Shown piece by piece: positions 48,116 through 60,667 of a stretch of 64,000 nucleotides of DNA. The stretch is from Chenopodium formosanum (Eukaryota; Streptophyta; Magnoliopsida; Caryophyllales; Amaranthaceae). Where the stretch lies: positions 1,984,001-2,048,000 of the forward strand of contig CM044858.1 of the NCBI GenBank assembly GCA_024500155.1. Direction: 5' to 3'. The notes below the pieces were generated by a model. The model did no database searches. It saw only the letters and a program-made list of their open reading frames with translations, and was not told the DNA's origin. Position 1 is the stretch's first letter; the number at the start of each line of letters is the position of its first letter. The position numbers were made by a program, and so were the translations under genes.

Positions 48116-51100
48116 ATGGGGGATTTATACGCTCTTGATTTTGATGGTGTTTTGTGCGATACTTGTACTGAAACTGCCATCTCTGCTCTTAGCTGCCTTT
48201 TTCTCTTTCTTCTTCTTCTTCTCGATCCTAAATTCGATCATTTTCAGATTTTTTTAATTCGATTAAATTTCTAATTTTGTTGTGATTGTTGCTTAATCAG
48301 GCCGCCAAAGTTCGATGGCCGTCTTTATTCGACAGCGTTGACTCCGCCTTGGAAGACTGGGTTGTTGACCAAATGATTATTGTAACTCTCTCTTTTATTT
48401 TTCAAGATTATTATTATTATTTATTTGTTGGGTGAAAATTATACTTAGTACACTATAAAAAAAGAGAATTATCAATTATGTGTTATAATCTTAAATGTTT
48501 ACAAATAAAACTTGATTGATTACAATGTAATTTTATTTTTTTTAATTTTTTATTTAATTTTTTTTTATGATCTTAAAATGATTTACTATAAATTGTGTTT
48601 TGTGGATGTGAATATAGCTTTATTTGGTAATATAGCCTATAAGGAAGGAGATGATGTAGTAGAGTTTCGAGTTTGACCCATTAGCTCTTTAGGTGGTCTT
48701 AGGGATATACATGTGGAATCGAGTTTCAGAACTACTAATTAGTAATTAGCATACTGTTTGTACTTCCATTGTTATGTTTAGTTTTGCAATTAGATGAAGA
48801 GCAAACTGTTTCATTACACTGTGCAAGACATCATATGAGTTGCCACCCTGAATCGTCTTGTAAAAATTTACTTACTTATTGTGAGGCAGTCTCATGTGAG
48901 ATGTTGCCTACAGGAATCATGAAATCCAATGCATTCATCTGATTATGTTATGATAATCTCTAGATTCGGTTGGCTTTTGTATGTGAGTTGGCTGTCAACA
49001 TAATATTGCTATTTGCTGATCAAGTGGAAATTGCAGCATAAATTTTGATGATATTGTGTAATGAACTAGATATAGGAGGGTAACAAATAGGATTGCACAA
49101 TGAATCAGCTAAGGGCTTGAGGAAGAAGGCAGAGAGTAAGCTAAAAGAAATGTGAAAAATCAGGATGTCTATATAAATAGAGGGTAGGAAGAGAGGGGAT
49201 CACAAGAAGAATTCAGATGTTTTATATAGCTTTAATTAGCTTTGTTGGAGGATCAAGTTTCTTGAATACTTGACATTTATTGTAATAAAATTCTCAACCA
49301 AATTCACCATTTTCATCTCTTCATCATATTCTTAAACATGCTGATTTATAACATATTGTTGCAGGTGCGACCTGTGGTTGAAACAGGATATGAAACTTTG
49401 TTGCTTGTGAGGTTGCTGTTGGAAATCAAAATTCCTTCCCTTCGTAAATCTTCAGTGAGTACCAAGGTTGCATATTGTTCCAGCAATATCTTCATATCAT
49501 TTATATAACCTAATAAGATTTCATTGTCCTGCATTGACAAGGTTGCAGAGGGGCTCACCATTGAAGGCATACTCGAGAACTGGCCAAAGCTAAAACCAGT
49601 TGTTATGGAAGCATGGGATGAGAAGGATAACACAGAGGCCTTAATTGAACTTTTTGGGAAAGTTAGAGATGAATGGATGGAGAAGGATCTGGCTACCTGG
49701 ATTGGTGCAAATAGGTAACTCTTTTTCCACCATGATCAGTATGCATATATGATTTTATGTGATGTACGTAATAAAATCACTTATAAATACTCACATAATG
49801 GAAGTGATGTTTCAATAATTCAATCCCTCTAGCATTGAATCCCGAGCCTTGCTCAAGAGGTACAATGGACTGCTTTATAGGATCTGCAGAAGATGGTAAA
49901 AAGAGAAATGTAGTCTTGTGGAGATCTTTCCTCTTTTCTATTGTTGTCTGCTTACAGGTCATCTATTTAAAACGTTACACAATTGCTTCAGCTTTTTTTA
50001 CCTTTTGTAGGTAGAGTTGTTGTTTTACCTACATTCAACTGGGAATGCAGTTTTGAATTAAATGATTACTGAAGCACAATGCATATATCCTCACAACAGA
50101 TTCAGCAGTATCAGCACTATATACACTTAAAGAGAGTAAATGAAGAAGCTTAGGCAAGGTTTAGTGATAACAAAAGTTGAATCTTTGTAAGGATTTTCTC
50201 ACATCATAATCTTTTGTTGCTACTGAACCCACATGTGGAAACTCGCTTGAGGCAAGCTGGGATTTTCAAAACTACTCTGAGAATGTTATGCGAATGATTG
50301 ATACATGGTAATATTAATTGAATCTAAGGGATCTCGTGTGCAATCCTTAAAATTTTCTGAATTTGTATGCTATCTGCAGACTGTATCCTGGTGTTGCCGA
50401 TGCTCTAAGATTTGCAAGCTCAAAGATATACATAGTTACCACAAAACAGGTACTTCCTATCCCTGTCAATAAATAAACATAAAAGAAAAGATTGAAGTTC
50501 CAATCTATTGAAAGAGAATGATGGAACACAGAAGAAAATATTGTGAAATTCTAGTACAACTTCTGTTTTACATTTCCCATTGAAGAATGTGTCTTTCTGC
50601 ATTTAAACTAATCAAGTTCTTTCTATGTGCTTTATGTCCCAAATCAGAGCCGATTTGCAGTTGCTCTGCTGCGAGAGCTTGCTGGTGTGACTATACCTCC
50701 CGAAAGGATATATGGACTTGGGACTGGGTAAGTATATCTTGTCTGGAACTATGTCAATGCAGACCTTGCTGATGAAATTTTCTAGATATGACTCCGTAAG
50801 ATTTCTAATACATCATTCTCATATTTTACTTAACTCAGCCCAAAGGTGAAAGTGCTCAAGATGCTTCAGAAGCAACCAGAACATCAGGGACTTGCTTTTC
50901 AGTAAGATCTTTATCCTTAGCTCTTTAGTTGGCATAATTAGTCATATGTGTGGTAAACACTATAATGATTCCAGGTCAACATTCTGTTAATGAATTGTGG
51001 TTTTTACACCTACAATCAGATCTATGGACAAATTTGGTCTAACATTATATCCAAATGATATACAGCTTTGTAGAGGACCGACTTGCTACACTAAAAAATG

Positions 51101-51344
51101 TCATAAAAGAGCCAGAGTTGGACAGCTGGAACTTGTATCTAGGTAAAGTAGTCATGTTCATCTGCTCATGTGTTTCTTGTTTTAGCTTGAACAAAATCAC
51201 ATCTAATTATTCCTTTATATGTGTATCATAAACATATAATCAGTTGACTGGGGCTATAATACCCAAAAAGAAAGGGAAGAAGCAAGGAGTATCCCCAGAA
51301 TTCATATGCTTGAGCTGTCCGAATTCAGTACGAAGCTAAAATAG
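48116..51344 (+). pseudogene. HAD-like hydrolase, tandem copy 2, first splice donor lost
   Basis: Same nine-exon layout as copy 1: first exon 48116 to about 48192, then 48301-48381, 49365-49454, 49542-49714, 50380-50449, 50648-50727, 50839-50901, 51066-51142 and 51244-51344. The DFDGVLCD motif is intact and exons 2-9 keep frame with few replacements (e.g. GDWGYN has become VDWGYN). However, where copy 1 has CTTAAG/GTGCC, copy 2 has CTTAGCTGCC: one base is gone and the donor GT is now CT. No good alternative donor lies nearby, and retaining the intron leads to a stop about 20 codons later. Exon conservation is high, so either the loss is recent or an unusual splice or start is used. I call it a probable pseudogene. 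Confidence 0.65.
49050..49355. other. Insertion in intron 2 of HAD copy 2
   Basis: Copies 1 and 2 align up to the GCATAAA-TTTGATG segment (about 49035-49050) and again just before exon 3, but copy 2 has about 300 extra bases between. The extra DNA has no clear terminal repeats and I cannot classify it. Confidence 0.5.
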
Positions 51345-51775
51345 ATTCACAATTTGTTTTAATGTTATTATCCATTGTCCTGTTCACTGCAATTAATGCA
51401 CAACATTACATTTAAATTCATCAATCACCTTCTTTTGTTGTAATTCCTAATCACAGAACTGGCTGTGATATTTTACACATTGTAACTACTGACTATACTG
51501 GAGTTCTGATGACAGTTTCCTTGTTCTTTCACTCATCAGAAAAAAAACCCTGATTTTACGCTTGACAAATTAATAAACTAAGGAGTTTTCATTATAGATA
51601 GTTAAAATAGTCATCTATGCATTACAAGCCCAAAAATTCAATCACAATAGTGAAGTTAAAAATTACAAGCTAGGAGCTCATTTTCTACTGCTAGGTGCTA
51701 AGGATTCTTTGTTAGTAGCAGAACCAAGCTGAGGAGACACACCAGACAGTACTTGTGTGTAGTAAAGCTTTGCAT

Positions 51776-52922
51776 TTATAGCTCATCATTTTCATGGCCC
51801 TCGAAACTGTTGCCTGTCTCTCCCCGTAGCATCTCAATAACTTCTTCCAGTGGAGGATCTCCAGGTCTACGGTAAACAACATCTCCAATCTTGACTTCAT
51901 ATGCATCTGGCTGCTCCAGTATGAATTCCTTGAGCTGTAAAGAACAAAGCATAGTCATGATAACCTTCCATCAACAATATCTTAGGTTAACATCCATAAA
52001 TGCATCTAAGCTATGAACAATGAAACAATAAACCTTTGCAGTCGCGTGTTTAGTACCCTAACTTGAACGAAGGGCACCTTGTTACAATGTATTCACATAA
52101 ATCCAAAAGGACATGAGTCGAGTTTTGACAACATTTACATGGAGATCATTTTTAAGAATTCGAGTTATAATTCTACTTCATAATAACTATTCAATTATAT
52201 CCTTCACCATTCAATCTTTTACCTATCCGCCACACCAATGTAGTTTCTTTTAACAATCGACGTGAATAGTATCAAAAGTCAAAATACGAAAATTTTCAAA
52301 ATTTAGTTTACGGGCGCATACCTCATCCCTGTCTTGGCCTGCCTCCATGGTAAACATGACAGTACTAAGATCCACTCCCATGAACTTCACCTCTAAACCT
52401 CCCGTTTTCGAAACTTTGCTCCATTTCATGGCTATCTCTGATACCTCATCCTGACAATCCCCATTTCAGAAAATCAACAGATCAGTACAAATTCTATACC
52501 CCAATAGAATTACCTATTAAATCCACAGTTCATCAAATAATGCAATTTTACAAGAAAAATTTTCAATAATCATAGCAATCTGAGCTTAAAAATACCTGGG
52601 TTCGGCGAACGCCTAATCTGAGCTTAACAAACCCGAAAACGGGACCAATGTGATGCTTGTTCATCTCAGCTTGGATCTGGGAAGGGTCCATTTTATCCAA
52701 ATCAGAAGGATTTAAGTCAAATTGGGGTGATGGGGTGGGTGTTTTTTTGCCCCAGTTTTTCCAATCATCGTTCTCTTCATCATCGATTACGTCGTCGAGG
52801 TCGTCGGGGATGTGGATTTTGCCGGCATTGGCTAATCTGGGAAAATGGGTGGTGGTGTGATGAGTGAGGAATATAGTGAGGAAGAGGAAAGTAGAAAGAG
52901 AGAGTGTGATTTGGTAAGTCAT
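51776..52922 (-). CDS. MESD-like ER chaperone-family protein
   Basis: Small ER-lumen protein related to MESD/Boca, which in animals helps LDL-receptor-type beta-propellers fold; the plant client is unknown. Minus-strand exons 52922-52596, 52450-52322 and 51934-51776 join in frame to 204 residues. There is a signal peptide at about residues 1-32 (hydrophobic LSTFLFLTIFL), an acidic stretch (DDLDDVIDDEENDDW), the MESD-like DLDKMDPSQI segment, a ferredoxin-like core (VFGFVKLRLG, then TVMFTMEAGQDRDELKEFI) and the C-terminal ER-retention signal HENDEL. The start is the ATG immediately before the signal peptide. It converges with HAD copy 2 with only about 430 bases between the stops. A decayed copy of its last exon lies at 47081-47234. 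Confidence 0.82.
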
Positions 52923-54949
52923 GGTTATTTTACAAGTGAAAAATGTTATATTTGGGCGTATTTATAGGTTTTTACTTTCTGATTGATTTCTGTGAAAAAA
53001 ACTATCAGTGAAATAGAGTAGCAGGGTACAGTAATTGGTGTAGGAGTTAGGTCATTCAGGTCTATAAGTATTACAGTACTTTATTTCTGAATTCTTTTTC
53101 CTGAAAGAGATTGATTTCTGAATTCTGATTGATTGTTTACATTAATTTGCTGGTATCTGTAAATTGTACAGTACTGTAATATCAGGTAATCTGTAAATGT
53201 TGAAGATTGCAGGATGTTTGCTGTTGCACGGTTGTGCTGTGTGCAGTGTCAATCAGCGGCAGTAAGATGTAGTGGCTCATCATTGTGGTGGTGTAAGTGG
53301 AATTTGAGCTAACTCATAGATCGCGTTAAGCCGCCACACTGCCCACACACAATAGGTTAGTTGGATTGGTTTAAGGCTCGTATTTTGTTTGGTTTGTTGA
53401 AATATTTTATTTTTGGTGGATAAGAACTCAGTATATATTAAACTTCTATAACGTAAGACATTAAGATCTATTACAGTTTGAACCATACTTGTTTATCAAG
53501 GTCATGTTCAGCTTACTTGATCTTATTGTAGTAGTAGTAGTATGATTTGATTTTTTAATTTGGTTAAAATTTGAACTTTATCTATGGATTACGAGAGAAT
53601 ATTAGTTGAGAATTCATTAATTAGATTTGCTTATTAGTATATGTAGTTCATATGAGTATATGACTATTTGTTTTTTTAACAAAATTAAGCAATAAGCAAA
53701 TGCATTACACAAAGAAAAAAAAAAGGTGTGATTTGATGTAGTCTATGATGTGATCATTTTGTTTTTATCTTAAGCAAATATTTGTTTAGATAAGTTAAAT
53801 TGAATGTACCTTAAGCTAAGTGCTAGCATAATTTAGGTGACATTAAATTAGACTGTAAAGACAAAAGACTACTCACACTTAATCAATTTGTCATTTCCAA
53901 TGTCCCCCGTGCCAATCTCTGTGAGAAGATTCCACCCCTTTCTAATACTTTTCCAATGGGGAGCTATTGCCAAGTTTAGTGGACATGATTTTCATGAGCT
54001 TAAATAATTTGAGTGGAAAGTTTGGCAAGACTCTTCTTTATAACTAATTTTCTAATCAATCTTAGTCATAGAAAATATGTTCTTGTGGCTATGAATTTCA
54101 AGCTTCCCTATTTTTCTAGGGAGAAAAGTTGTGGATTTTGAAACTAGATGTAAATTATTCTTTCCCTCCTCTTATCCCCAAAGAAAGTCATTACAAAGTT
54201 TGCCGAGCTCGTTGAAAATTGTAACCAAAAGTAAGTTTGCTAGCGTACAGTGATTTGGAATAATCATATGAAAAAGTCAGATGGATAATGATATATGTAA
54301 CTCTTAAAGCTATATATAAGCAATAAATATACTTCCTAAAATGGAATTAAGTTGGGAATTCGTGACAAAATCACGCGCAAATCAATGTAATAATATTAAT
54401 TTATCATTAACATTTTCCTTTTCAGCTTCTTATACATAGCCCTAACCATCTTCCAAATTATATTACAAAGGATATATAGTACAGTATAATTTATCACCTG
54501 AACATGACTTCAACAAATTAAAGTCACCCAAAACCCGTCATTTGTCCCCTCCACGCACTCAAAAGTCGAAACTATGCTTTTAGGAACCAAGGCTAGTTCC
54601 ATGGTACCTAGCACTCAATCTCTCACCATTTTAAGGTACATCATAACTCACCAAAAGCAGCCAAGAGGCCCAAGATTAAGTTCAAAGTATCTAATCAACA
54701 CTACCAATTTATTACTATTAATATACATGACAAAAGTCATGACACCATATATAATCAAGACCATACCCCTCCACAAATCCACAATCCACAATCCACAATC
54801 CACAATCCACATGCTCTGCAAAAATAATGACACTATAATAAACTAACCAAAAATATACTATTAGCATTAAAATTTTGAACCACATTTGAAAGTTCTCTCT
54901 TATTCACCAACTAGCCATAAAAAAACAAATTTTAACATGCACAAATGCT
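52923..54949. other. Intergenic region between MESD-like and cyanoalanine synthase genes
   Basis: Two divergent promoters with AT-rich DNA between. No gene is supported; the only clear structure is a 7-bp minisatellite at 54771-54812. Confidence 0.6.
54771..54812. repeat. 7-bp minisatellite
   Basis: Six near-perfect units of CCACAAT, the first with one extra A. It explains the apparent repetitive open frame on the minus strand here. Confidence 0.9.
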
Positions 54950-54956
54950 TATAAAA
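54950..54956 (+). promoter_or_regulatory. TATA box of the cyanoalanine synthase gene
   Basis: TATAAAA 120 bases before the start codon, followed by a CT-rich leader (CTTTCTCTCTCTAAA). Confidence 0.6.
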
Positions 54957-55075
54957 ACAAATGATTTCTTGTTATTGGTACTGGCATGGCCTACTGCAGT
55001 ACTACTGCTCATTTTACTCATTCCTCTTTCTCTCTCTAAAAATTTTATCTTTCAAACTGAAAAACTGAAGAAATC

Positions 55076-58000
55076 ATGGCAACTGTTTTGATAAGAAGAT
55101 CAAGATCAACCTCAAACTTTCTTAAGACAAAAGTCAGATGTTTTAGTAGCAGTTCTTTTTCTTCTGTTGCACAATCTGTTGCTGATTCTGGTTCATCTCC
55201 TTTTCCTTTTGCTGGGACTAACATCAAAGCCAATGTCTCCCAAGTGAGTACATTCACTAATTCTTCTATAGTTATTCTCGCCTTGGCGGACCTTGATTTG
55301 ATTTAATAATAAATTAAAAGTATATATTTTTTTATTAAGCACTGTACATTTGTTTATATATATCAATCACAATTTATGTTAGTTGTTAATTTTAATTTGC
55401 TGATGAAAGTTTATAACATTACTGGATGAATTAGGGAGATTGTTTCTAAATTCTGAAGTATTCCAGTTGATGGTTTAATTTGGATGGATAATCTTAGCAA
55501 AGAGAAAGACAAGGTAGCTTGTATTATAAGGTGGAGATTTCTCATTAGTGTCCCAACTTATTTGGGTACTTTCTGTATTTAGATAAGGGCAGCTCTCACT
55601 GAACTCCAGCAGTTACATTGAGCCTTATGCCCTTTCTCCCCCGGAACGAGTGGGCCCGTCTAAGAATGAATTTGGATTTCAGTTAAAATTTAGTAGGGAC
55701 CAAATGTCTTGATCATTTGCAAATTTTATCTTAGCTCAAGTGGTCTGAATTTTTCTTTGACAATGATATGTTAGCCTAATGTTTGATATTTAGGCCTTGT
55801 TATTGGTTCATAAGGCCAAGTATCCTGTTTTTTTCATTAAAATGGCGGCGATTGGGTGAGATATTTCCATTGTCAGTAGATTTTATGTATCCCATTTTGT
55901 GTCTCATCTTATGTGTATGTCCAATTATCTTGATTTGTGCCGCATTATCTATGATTCACCAGTAACATTAGATTTTTGAATTAGTGGTTGTGTCAAAATC
56001 AGAAAGATGTGACACTATCACACTCTGAACAAATGATTAAAGCTTGTTTGATGGGTCCATAATGTTCCACTGATAGTTGAGACTTCTGACTGCTGATGTA
56101 AAATTTTCTTTTTAGATTCTTCAAGTTAATTAGTATGGTCATATGCCACAGTAAAAGCCCCTTGCTAGAAACCCTGTAAACTTGATAGAAATGCATGAAA
56201 CTACTGTAAACTGTTTTGAATTGATTTTTATACAATATATTGCAGCTTATTGGGAGAACTCCCTTAGTTTATCTAAGTAAAATTAGTGAAGGATCTGGAG
56301 CGCACATAGCGGTCAAGCAGGAGATGATGCAGCCTACTGCTAGTGTCAAAGACAGGTATTTAACAAACCGTTTATAGGCAGTAAAATGTGACATATGTGC
56401 TAACTATATTACATATCCTCTGTAGACCTGCATTGGCTATGTTAGAAGATGCAGAGAAAAAAGGATTAATTTCTCCAGGAAAGGTAATCTAAGACAGTTA
56501 GTTACTGTCAAGCTAGTGTTACCGAGATATATTTTTGTTAACTGATATGCTGGGTCGATGATCAGACTGTGTTGATCGAGCCTACATCAGGAAACATGGG
56601 AATAAGCATGGCCTTCATGGCGGCAATGAAGGGATACAAAATGGTGTTGACAATGCCATCGTACACTAGCATGGAGAGAAGGGTGACTATGAGGGCTTTT
56701 GGTGCTGAGCTTATTCTCACTGACCCTGACAAAGGAATGGGGGGAACTGTCAAAAAGGCTAACCAGCTTCTAGACTCCACCCCTGATGGTTTTATGCTTC
56801 AACAATTTAACAATCCTGCTAATACTCAGGTCTGATCAGCTAATTAATAACATGTTACAGTATTATTAGTCACACCCCTGGAATGCTGTCTTTGTTTTGC
56901 TTACATTGCACATATTGTCAGTGATAAGGAAAAATTAGTTGACTAGTGGCTGAAAAAAACAGGTTCATTTTGAGACGACGGGTCCTGAAATATGGGAGGA
57001 CACTCAAGGGAAAGTGGACATCTTTGTCATGGGAATTGGAAGTGGAGGCACTGTGTCTGGTGTTGGACGCTATCTCAAATCTCAGAATCCTAATGTTAAG
57101 GTATATAAATGATCTGTTCCAAGTAAGACTGCTTTGAATTGTGCATTCTCTGATTAATGTGATTCATTATTTACTGATGTTATAGATCTATGGAGTTGAA
57201 CCAGCTGAAAGCAACATACTCAATGGAGGCAAACCAGGTTTTGCTTAAATCTGACAAGCTTCCAGCTTCATTAGCTATGTTAGTTGAATAAATTCTCATC
57301 TTGATTTTTATTTTCTGCCAATGTAAATAGGTCCTCACCTTATAACCGGAAATGGGGTTGGGTTTAAACCAGAGATTTTAGACATGGATGTAATGGAAGC
57401 AGTTCTTGAGGTAAAATTCAAGTGGTTTAGCTCGAGTACTGCTAAAGATTACTATCTGTGCTCAGATATTTTGCACTTTTTAACAGGTAAAAAGTGATGA
57501 TGCTGTAAAGATGGCCAGGCAGTTGGCATTGAAGGAAGGACTTATGGTAAGAAGTCTAAGAACTAAGAACGGATTTTGCTGGTTTCTGATTCTGATTCTG
57601 ATTCTTATTATTTTTGCATCTATCACAAATAATTCTGCCGTATTAACAGTGTACTAGTTTGGGAGATTACGAGTTCAAATCATTTAGTAGATTAATATTA
57701 CTATCATAACTAATGTTTATGTGAATATGTAGGTTGGAATATCATCAGGAGCTAACACAATTGCTGCCCTTGAACTTGCTAAGAGGCCGGAAAACAAGGG
57801 AAAACTAATTGTGGTATGAAAAGTTGACATCTTTATATAATCTACGTATGAAGTTAAATTGTAGAATCTAGATTTAGTTAGTTGGTTTCACATCACTAGT
57901 TCAAATTACACTTCTGTTGGGTTGTGAGTCTTGTGACTATCTAACTTTAAAAATTGTATTTTCTTTCTTGATCATAGACCATCCACCCGAGTTTTGGAGA

Positions 58001-58076
58001 GCGATATCTGTCATCTGCCCTGTTTAAGGAGCTGAGGGAAGAGGCTGAGAAAATGCAACCAGTACCAGTTGAATAA
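55076..58076 (+). CDS. CYSC1: Mitochondrial L-3-cyanoalanine synthase (cysteine synthase C type)
   Basis: PLP enzyme that detoxifies cyanide made during ethylene synthesis: cysteine + HCN gives beta-cyanoalanine + sulfide, in mitochondria. Ten exons join in frame: 55076-55243, 56246-56355, 56426-56483, 56566-56829, 56963-57100, 57186-57237, 57331-57410, 57487-57546, 57733-57813 and 57978-58076, giving 369 residues. The N-terminus (about 1-50) is Arg/Ser-rich with no acidic residues before position 37, a mitochondrial presequence. The PLP lysine is Lys91 in TASVKDR; the substrate loop is PTSGNMG (118-124); the phosphate cradle is GIGSGGT (224-230). NMGISMAFMAAMKGY, with Met where cytosolic and plastid OAS-thiol-lyases usually have Thr, marks the cyanoalanine synthase branch. 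All splice sites are standard. Residual O-acetylserine thiol-lyase activity is usual in this branch. Confidence 0.95.
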
Positions 58077-60267
58077 TTCAGGGATATAGCTCTTTACTAA
58101 TTAAAGGATCTATTTATGTTTTGTCATTCCTATAAGTTGTAATACTTTAATATTTATTTAATGAGCATATGTCAAAAAAATTGTATCATTGCAAGTCTAT
58201 TGTGTATTTAATAAAATTTCATCGAAGAAGTAATTGTCATTTTTACAAAACAGTAGGCAATCGCATTGCTAATGGGCCAAATACCCATCTAATTTTCACT
58301 ATACTTATTCATTAGTGATTAGTCATGTATCTATGTTACATACCTTCATATACACATACTATATAGCTCTAGGTATTAGGGATGGGCATAGAAAATTAAT
58401 AATGTTGGTAGACAAAGGCAAGTCATGTGTGATTAATTGAGTTGATGTAAGAGTTGATGTACAAAGATGTCGTTCTCTCATATTAATAATCGGTTAGTTT
58501 CTTGGTATGTGCATCACACAAGCTTGTAATTAGTTATTTATAGTTATAAATATGATTTTTAAAAATCTATTTAATGTTTTACCTTGTTGGTAAAATTATA
58601 ACGGTTTAAAAGAGAAGAGTAGGGGTGACGGGTGAGTGGTGAGCATTGAATATACTCGTTAATTACATAGTTGTGTTATAAGGAATACAAAATAATTACT
58701 CAATTACTCAACATTAGACTCGTGTTTTAAATGAATAAAGTTTATTTTTTATTTTTTTGAAAATGTTTATAATGTGACATAGGTGATTAGTGTTTTATGA
58801 GTCATTTATTACATGATATCGGTTTTGATTAATATCAAGATACATTTTCCACATATAAAAGGGTGTAAATGTCATATACATTTAGTTTTAGGAAAATGAA
58901 CGACCTAAGTTCTTAAACTGAACTGCATATTCGCCGATGAACCGATGAAACAATTATCCTCCATAAATTTCTTTCACGCTGTTTGTGTCATCTACTGACT
59001 TGACTTTTTTAGTCACATCAGCAATTTGGTCATCATCTTTGCCTCTTACTCCGTATATGTTTGTAAGTTCCTCCATTTTTTTTTTAAATATGATTTTGTA
59101 ATTATTTCAGCTATTTCCTTGTCGTTTTTTTTTCTTTTTTGCTGAAAGCTAGATTAGCAAAAATAAAAATTTATGCTTGTTTTTATTCATCATACAATTT
59201 TGTTTTTGAGGTAACTTGGCATGATGCTAGTATTAAATTATACCGGTTTTTATATTTAAATTATGCTTAAGGCATGTGTACAATTTCAAAAAAAAAAAAT
59301 AAAAAATAAACGCATATGAGCAAGGATATTGATTTGACCATAAAGTGCAGCAATTGTTTTAAGTTTGTGGTTTATGTGACAAAAATTTGTTTTTTTTTTT
59401 TTTTTTTTTTTTAAATAAAGTGTAGCAATTGTTTTAAGTGTAGCAATTGTTTTTTTTGTTTTTGTGTATAATTTGTTTTTCTTTTTTTAAAAAAAAAAAT
59501 TTGTTTTTTTTTTGTTTTTTTTTAAAAATATATATTTTGTTTTAATTTCTTTTCTTTTTTTTTTTGTTTTTGGTTTGTTTGTAGCAAAAATTTGTTTTTT
59601 TTAATCATATCAAATGTAGTAATTTTAAAATCAACATTGATGATAAAATCACACAAGAATCGATGTTATTAATGTTTTATTTAATGTAATAGAGGTTAAT
59701 TTTTTATTTTTTTCCCTCTAAAACACATCAAAAAAAACAACAACAGGTGAATAAGAATTTGTTCTCGTCATCCTTTTTTTAAAAAAAAAATATATATAGT
59801 TCTCTTCATATGAAATTTATTTAGACAAGGTCTAGAACTTTTGGTGTGAGCTATGTGACTAAACTCACATAAAATTCTTACTCTAATTTACAACGAAAAA
59901 GACATTACATACAGCAAAAATTTTTGTATATATTCGATGTGCAATAATATTACTCTATATCGACTATTCAAAAAATATATATATAACTCTATATCGAGGT
60001 AACTTTTATTGAATTTAGTCTAACTTTTAAACTTTTTTTGGAAGCATAAATAACTTTTATTATATCAAGATAACTTATATATATTGGGTAATTTTTATTC
60101 ATTAGGTAATTTTTGATCATTTTAAAGTAATTTTAAATATTGTACATTAAATTCGCTTAATTATATGTTTTACAAATTTTTAATACACATATTTAATTAT
60201 TAATTTTTGGTTAGATAAAAAGTTTTCAAGCCTATTGCTATTTGATTTAACAAAAATTAATTACTAA

Positions 60268-60377
60268 GGGTCTCTTCACATTTACTTAATTTCAGTTCAG
60301 CTCCGCTCCTAATTTCCCTCTCATAAAATATTCATTTCAGTTCAGTTTAGTTCAGTTCAGTAAATATGAACAGGCCC
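60268..60377. mobile_element. Small MITE, second GGG..TTCAC family member
   Basis: About 110 bp, starting GGGTCTCTTCACATTTACT and ending AGTAAATATGAACAGGCCC, flanked by TAA on both sides. The interior again consists of TTCAGTTCAG-like units. It is the same family as 769-900; the TAA duplication suggests Harbinger/Tourist. Confidence 0.65.
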
Positions 60378-60500
60378 TAAGTTACCTGAAAAAGATAAAA
60401 TATTACTTTGTACACCATATATTACCGTTGGTGAATCCGGCGTTCTCACTTGTTATCTTGAGAGGGAGTTAGTTAAGGAAAGCATAAATTGAGGCTGAAA

Positions 60501-60667
60501 ATCTCCGATTTGCCCCCCAAGTGAGCAAAGGACCGATAGTTCTTTGGTCAATTAAAAATAGAGCTGAGATTAAAAAATCTCCGATTTGCCCTCCAAGTGA
60601 GCAAAGGACCGATAGTTCTTTGGTCAATTAAAAATAGAGCTGAGATTAAAAAATCTCCGATTTGCCC
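60501..60667. repeat. 76-bp tandem repeat, about 2.2 copies
   Basis: The phrase ATCTCCGATTTGCCC occurs at 60501, 60577 and 60653. The units between contain GTGAGCAAAGGACCGATAGT and are nearly identical; the third is cut off after about 16 bases. Confidence 0.92.

Noticed and set aside
54648..54833. Repetitive minus-strand frame (VDCGLWIVD-like)
   Set aside because: It is produced by the 7-bp minisatellite.
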